Source: Marthasterias glacialis (lineage: Eukaryota > Echinodermata > Asteroidea > Forcipulatida > Asteriidae). From it: a DNA stretch of 64,000 nt. The notes beneath the pieces were generated by a model that saw only the letters and a list, made by a program, of their open reading frames with translations, searched no databases and was not told the DNA's origin. The translations under genes were made by a program, and so were the position numbers. The stretch covers positions 744,001-808,000 of the forward strand of contig OU452228.1 of the NCBI GenBank assembly GCA_911728455.2, read 5' to 3'. How positions within the stretch are numbered: position 1 is the first letter of the stretch; every line of letters starts with the position of its first letter. Of the stretch, positions 60,901 through 64,000 are shown in pieces.

Positions 60901-63069
60901 TCAGTACAATAAATTTGATGGTTTTTGTTAAGTTTGTGTTATGTTGGTGTAAACGTACAAATTGTATTAGTTGATTAACGTCTGGATATTCACAAGTATC
61001 TACCTGATAGACATCTTGTGAAGATTCATCAGAAGAGCCCTGTACAGAGCCCTGTACAGAGCCCTGTAAATTCCAATCTTTACAAGACTTTGTACAGTGT
61101 TTTTCAATTTTCAATGGCATGGAAATCAGCTGATCCGAGGAAACGTCACATCCCTGTACAGAAGGTGTACATGTACTATTCTGTTCAAAAATCCATCAAA
61201 AACTACTCCAGACTGTGGTAACTCAATATCTAAATATTAGACTGTGGTAAGATTGGTATGTGTGGCCCTCATGCCAAGAGTGGATGGCTCCGGGGTACAG
61301 TTTCATACCCATCAACCTCAAGAATTTCCACGCAATGGATTTTCGAGGACTTGGAGTGGTTTAGGGTTTTAAATCCCAATCAATCCCCATGTATTAACAC
61401 AGTGTACCTAGTATCGAGGACTGCAAATGCACTAACTAAAGAAATCACTCAAGAATATTGAGCATGACTAATTCTTAATCTTAAATCAACATTGGCCTGA
61501 TCATACACTGATCTTATATCTGCACGTGCAACTCTCATGCATCATCAGTGATTCCCCAGTGACATCTTGCACACCCCTGTGTTGGCTTTTAACCTCCACA
61601 ATAACAGCACTTGACCAGCGCTAACTGGATCTACAATCCCCCGACAGGACAGACTGTGAGTACCTAAGTTGACAAGACGACTGTGAATGGGAATGCGGGT
61701 GGACTTAAATGTCGTAGCCACTTGAGCCGTTTGCAGGGGGGGTTTGTTTTCGGGCTGGAATTGGTGGCTCATTTATTGGGGGGAAATGGAAATCTGTTTG
61801 CACTTCAAAACACCTGTTAACCCTTTAGAGATGAAGCCCTCCTGTATTATTTTAGCCCTATGCCAAGACATAGCTGATTTTAACTGATGTCCTACTCCTG
61901 AAAATGACTTGAAAATTATGAACCAAGGTAGTGTGTTTGCATGAAGGAAACTGTTTATCAATTTGGGGGGTTTAATGACTGCGTCAAACACTGATTACAG
62001 TTAAAATTAACATCTATTATAATGGTTGAGGTACCCGCTGCTAATAGGATTCAAACTGCCTCTAGCTGCCAAGCAATCTCGGTAGTCTAGTTGGTAAGAT
62101 ATCTGCTCTGGAATGGTGGGGGTCGTGGGTTCGAATCCCACCCGAGCTATATTTTTCACAGGACTCAGGAAAGTACCCTAATATGCACACCACACTGAAT
62201 AACAGTGACATTGACTTCCAAAATGGCGCAACCAAGATTGTTGTGATGATGCCATCAGGTGAATTGGGTCAATAGGTGGAATAATTTGCAACAGGAATAA
62301 ATAATAATTCCTTTTTATTTGCTATTTACAGAATTCAAGCTGGCCGTTCATCACTGGGCACACTTAGTGGTCTAGTGGTTAGTTCTGCTCTATAATGCAG
62401 GGGTCAAGGATTCGAATCCCACCTGAGTAGTATGCCTGTGGATTTTATTCCACAGGACTCGGGTAGCACCGAGTACGATGCTTATTACAATGCAATTACT
62501 GCATATTTAAAAGAAGAAAAGATTAAAATTTAACCAGTGGGTGGCTGGATGACCTGTTTAAATGCAAAGGTTTCCCCTGCCTGGAAACGGAAGCCGTATT
62601 ATGAGACCATATTGTAATTTCGAACCACCAGAGCAAAGGTCGCCCAGTCATTCAACTGCAAAGCATGCGCAGACCACGCATACACCGTCTAATGCTTTGA
62701 TTCACCCACACGATCCAACATAGACAATCTTTCTTCTCTTGGCATTGTCAAGTCAGGGTTTCTTTGTGCCAGCGGAACCCTCAAAGAAAAAAGATTCTGG
62801 CAATTCCGAAAGAATCCCGCTGGGGGACGGGACAAAAAAATAGAATCCCGGCAGCAACTTGTAAAAAACAAAATAAAACAAAAGCATGACGTTGACTTAC
62901 ATTCATATCCCTCACAGCTGACCCGATCTCCCGGCTCCACCCCCTGGGGAGGTATCAAGAGCTCCACTTTATCAGACGTGGCAGCACACATGACCATTGC
63001 CTGGCTGAGGATGCCCCTCATCTTTGCTGGTTTCAGATTACAGCAAATGATCACTAGACGATTCTGCAT
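57825..63069 (-). CDS. AIMP1: AIMP1 orthologue, last two exons (5' part outside the window)
   Basis: Minus strand, exons 63069-62901 and 57994-57825 with a 4.9-kb intron. The first exon codes MQNRLVIICCNLKPAKMRGI and continues with a LSQAMVMCA run and VEPGDRVSCEGYE. The second codes MNPKKKIFEQIKPHLRTN, then ACYKGGPFKVEGKGVCVAP, and ends DAEVR. This is the C-terminal half of the EMAP-II/tRNA-binding domain. The protein is a scaffold of the multi-synthetase complex and binds tRNA; in vertebrates its C-terminal piece is also a secreted cytokine. KPAKMRG-LSQAMVMCA fits AIMP1 better than the tyrosyl-tRNA synthetase extension (KPQKMRG-ESQGMLLCA). The N-terminal coiled coil and OB-fold start are beyond base 63069. 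Confidence 0.9.
58154..59519. mobile_element. Inverted-repeat element split by a nested SINE
   Basis: The left end GGGGCCGTATTCACAAAACA and then ACTTAAGTCAG face the right end CTTAAGTTAG...TTCTGTGAATACGGCCC as inverted repeats. The interior includes TACTTGACTGTG/TTAGACTTAAG-type sub-repeats. A complete SINE (58853-59310) sits within it. The whole lies in the long AIMP1 intron. Confidence 0.6.
58853..59310 (+). mobile_element. tRNA-derived SINE, long body
   Basis: Head CATGGCCGAGCGGATAAGAG (A box, Leu/Ser-type), GTGTGGGTTCAAGTCCCGG (B box), body CACTTGTGTCTTTAAGCAAG, GCGTCCTTCGGATGGGACGT, AAGAGAAGGGGTTCGCCCCG, and a 3' end GGCGATTAGGAGTATATATA plus GATT repeats. Close to 28372-28740. Confidence 0.85.
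62076..62310 (+). mobile_element. tRNA-derived SINE with CACAGGACTC body
   Basis: Head CTCGGTAGTCTAGTTGGTAA (A box), GTCGTGGGTTCGAATCCCAC (B box) and CCGAG closing the acceptor stem with CTCGG. The remaining stems are imperfect, so I treat it as a SINE. The body has TTTTCACAGGACTCAGGAAA and the CGCAACCAAGATTGTTGTGA block shared with 54280 and 4475. Confidence 0.75.
62362..62515 (+). mobile_element. tRNA-derived SINE, second copy of the CACAGGACTC type
   Basis: TTAGTGGTCTAGTGGTTAGT (A box), AAGGATTCGAATCCCACCTG (B box), then CCACAGGACTCGGGTAGCAC. Lies 50 bp after the previous copy. Located in the AIMP1 intron. Confidence 0.7.
62532..62840 (+). repeat. Dispersed repeat family 'GCCGGATGAC', copy with long 3' part
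   Basis: GGCTGGATGACCTGTTTAAA to GCTTTGATTCACCCACACGA, then a block CTTGGCATTGTCAAGTCAGG and AGAATCCCGCTGGGGGACGG which recurs at 63625-63745. It ends just beside the AIMP1 exon. Confidence 0.7.
62901..63069 (-). CDS. AIMP1: AIMP1 penultimate exon
   Basis: 169 bp between the acceptor TTGGTCCATAG and the donor GAAT|GTAAGT. Entering phase 0, leaving phase 1. It holds the OB-fold core, with the CNLKPAKMRG and SQAMVMCA blocks. The Met at its start is internal (EQMQNR in vertebrates), not the start codon. Confidence 0.92.
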
Positions 63070-63130
63070 CTATGGACCAAAACAAAATTACAGGAAACCA
63101 AATTGGAAAAAAAGTACACAAATAGCACCT

Positions 63131-63770
63131 TTGACTAGTAGGCGCCGGATGACGTGTAAACACGCAAATGTTTCCAGTGATTGGAAACTGAAGCCATGTT
63201 AAGACGCCATTGTGCAATTTCGGAATACCGGAGCAAAGGTCACCTGGACATTCTACTGCTGAGCACACAGAACACAAACACGCCGTCTAATGCTTCGTTT
63301 CACCCACACAAAGACCCAAAAAGGTCTTGAATATTTTGGAGTTTTCTCGCTATTGAGAGGTGGTTATTGTGTAATCACCGATTCCAGACCTTTGTCCTTT
63401 TTTCCAAGAAGAGGATTAAAAGGCATTGAAAGGCTTCCACCGTTGTTTATCAATTGTATGTCAGCTCAAAGGAGGTTAAGTCAGAGTGAGCTGGGAATCA
63501 AACCATGGTACCACTACTATACCATGCGCAACGGCTAGTCTTTTGCAATTCCCGGTGTGTGAATTTGACTTTTATCTCCGTCGAGAAAACAAAACAGATT
63601 GATCAAATAAAGAGAATCTTCGTTCTCTTGGCATTGTCAAGTCAGAGTTTCTTTGTGCCAGCGGTGCTCTCAAAGAAAACAGATTCAGGCAATTGCGACA
63701 AAAGAATCCCGCCAGGGGGATGGGAAACTAAAAAGAATCCCGGGGGCAACTGGTTCAAGGGTGTGCACAA
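63131..63770 (+). repeat. Dispersed repeat family 'GCCGGATGAC', longest copy
   Basis: Contains all blocks in order: GGCGCCGGATGACGTGTAAA, CTTCGTTTCACCCACACAAA, GTTATTGTGTAATCACCGAT, GGCTTCCACCGTTGTTTATC, CTTGGCATTGTCAAGTCAGA and AGAATCCCGCCAGGGGGATG. This gives a minimum family length of about 620 bp. No coding frame runs through it. Confidence 0.7.
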
Positions 63771-64000
63771 CATTGATAAGATTGAAAATGTAAATAGGAT
63801 AGTTTTTGAGAAATAAGTAAAACAGTTAGTTTTGAGTCCAAAACCCTACATGTATGTTTGAAAGCAGTGAAAACATAGAAGTTATCTTTTTCTTCTTAAT
63901 ATTTGCTTGCGACACAGATGACCGCTTGAGCTTAAACTTTGACAGGTTTGTTATTTCATGTACAGCTTGGGTCAAATAAAGTGCAGATACTGGTATTTGA

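Noticed and set aside
62076..62150. Functional tRNA gene
   Set aside because: A and B boxes and an acceptor-like pairing are present, but the other stems are imperfect and the sequence continues into a repeat body shared with other loci. The same reasoning applies to the heads at 23298, 28372, 29852, 33076 and 62362.
62689..63069. Tyrosyl-tRNA synthetase C-terminal extension instead of AIMP1
   Set aside because: The domains are homologous, but LSQAMVMCA and VEPGDRV fit AIMP1, while the synthetase has ESQGMLLCA and APGEHV.

Overview
The window is nuclear DNA from a deuterostome invertebrate. It has GT-AG introns, AT-rich intergenic DNA, many tRNA-headed SINEs, foldback elements and minisatellites, and no bacterial operon structure. 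An animal-type iterative polyketide synthase (PKS) and the SINE style point to an echinoderm; a sea star is my best guess at low confidence. Three protein-coding genes can be supported, and I joined their exons by hand from splice sites, reading phase and protein family motifs.

Gene 1 (+ strand, 9072-18098) is a large FAS-like PKS of four coding exons (9072-9489, 9916-11414, 11630-11723, 12286-18098) and 2607 residues. Its order is KS-AT-DH-(split KR structural half)-ER-like-KR-ACP-TE. Catalytic motifs are intact in every domain except the enoyl reductase, whose nucleotide-binding motif is lost. The last exon is 5.8 kb and carries three quarters of the protein. Gene 2 (- strand, 36347 down to 21844) is the GSTCD orthologue, with eight exons and 931 residues: a GST-C-like region, a long low-complexity insert and a C-terminal methyltransferase-like domain. 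Decayed tandem copies of its last exon lie just downstream. Gene 3 (- strand, 63069 down to 57825) is the 3' end of AIMP1, as two exons of the EMAP-II/tRNA-binding domain; its 5' exons lie outside the window. GSTCD and AIMP1 are also near each other in human 4q24, so the pair looks like old conserved synteny.

Layout: 1-9044 is PKS upstream DNA without recognisable genes. 9045-18098 is the PKS. 18099-21843 is AT-rich intergenic DNA. 21844-36347 is GSTCD, with introns holding SINEs, a foldback MITE, a large CAGA/CAAA microsatellite and an 87-bp tandem array. 36348-44748 is a repeat-rich spacer with a ~200-bp satellite in two orientations and nested foldback elements. 44749-49575 is a 77-bp minisatellite of about 63 copies. 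49576-50650 is a broken non-LTR retrotransposon abutting that array. 50651-57824 is spacer with a 15-bp repeat array and SINEs. 57825-63069 is the AIMP1 3' end, with a 4.9-kb intron holding an interrupted inverted-repeat element and more SINEs.

The three genes do not form a pathway: one makes a polyketide, one is a putative methyltransferase of poorly known role, and one is a scaffold of the multi-tRNA-synthetase complex. The most unusual features are the PKS (dead ER, disordered C-terminal tail, lopsided exon structure), the retroelement/minisatellite junction, the decaying exon copies of GSTCD and several apparently undescribed foldback elements.
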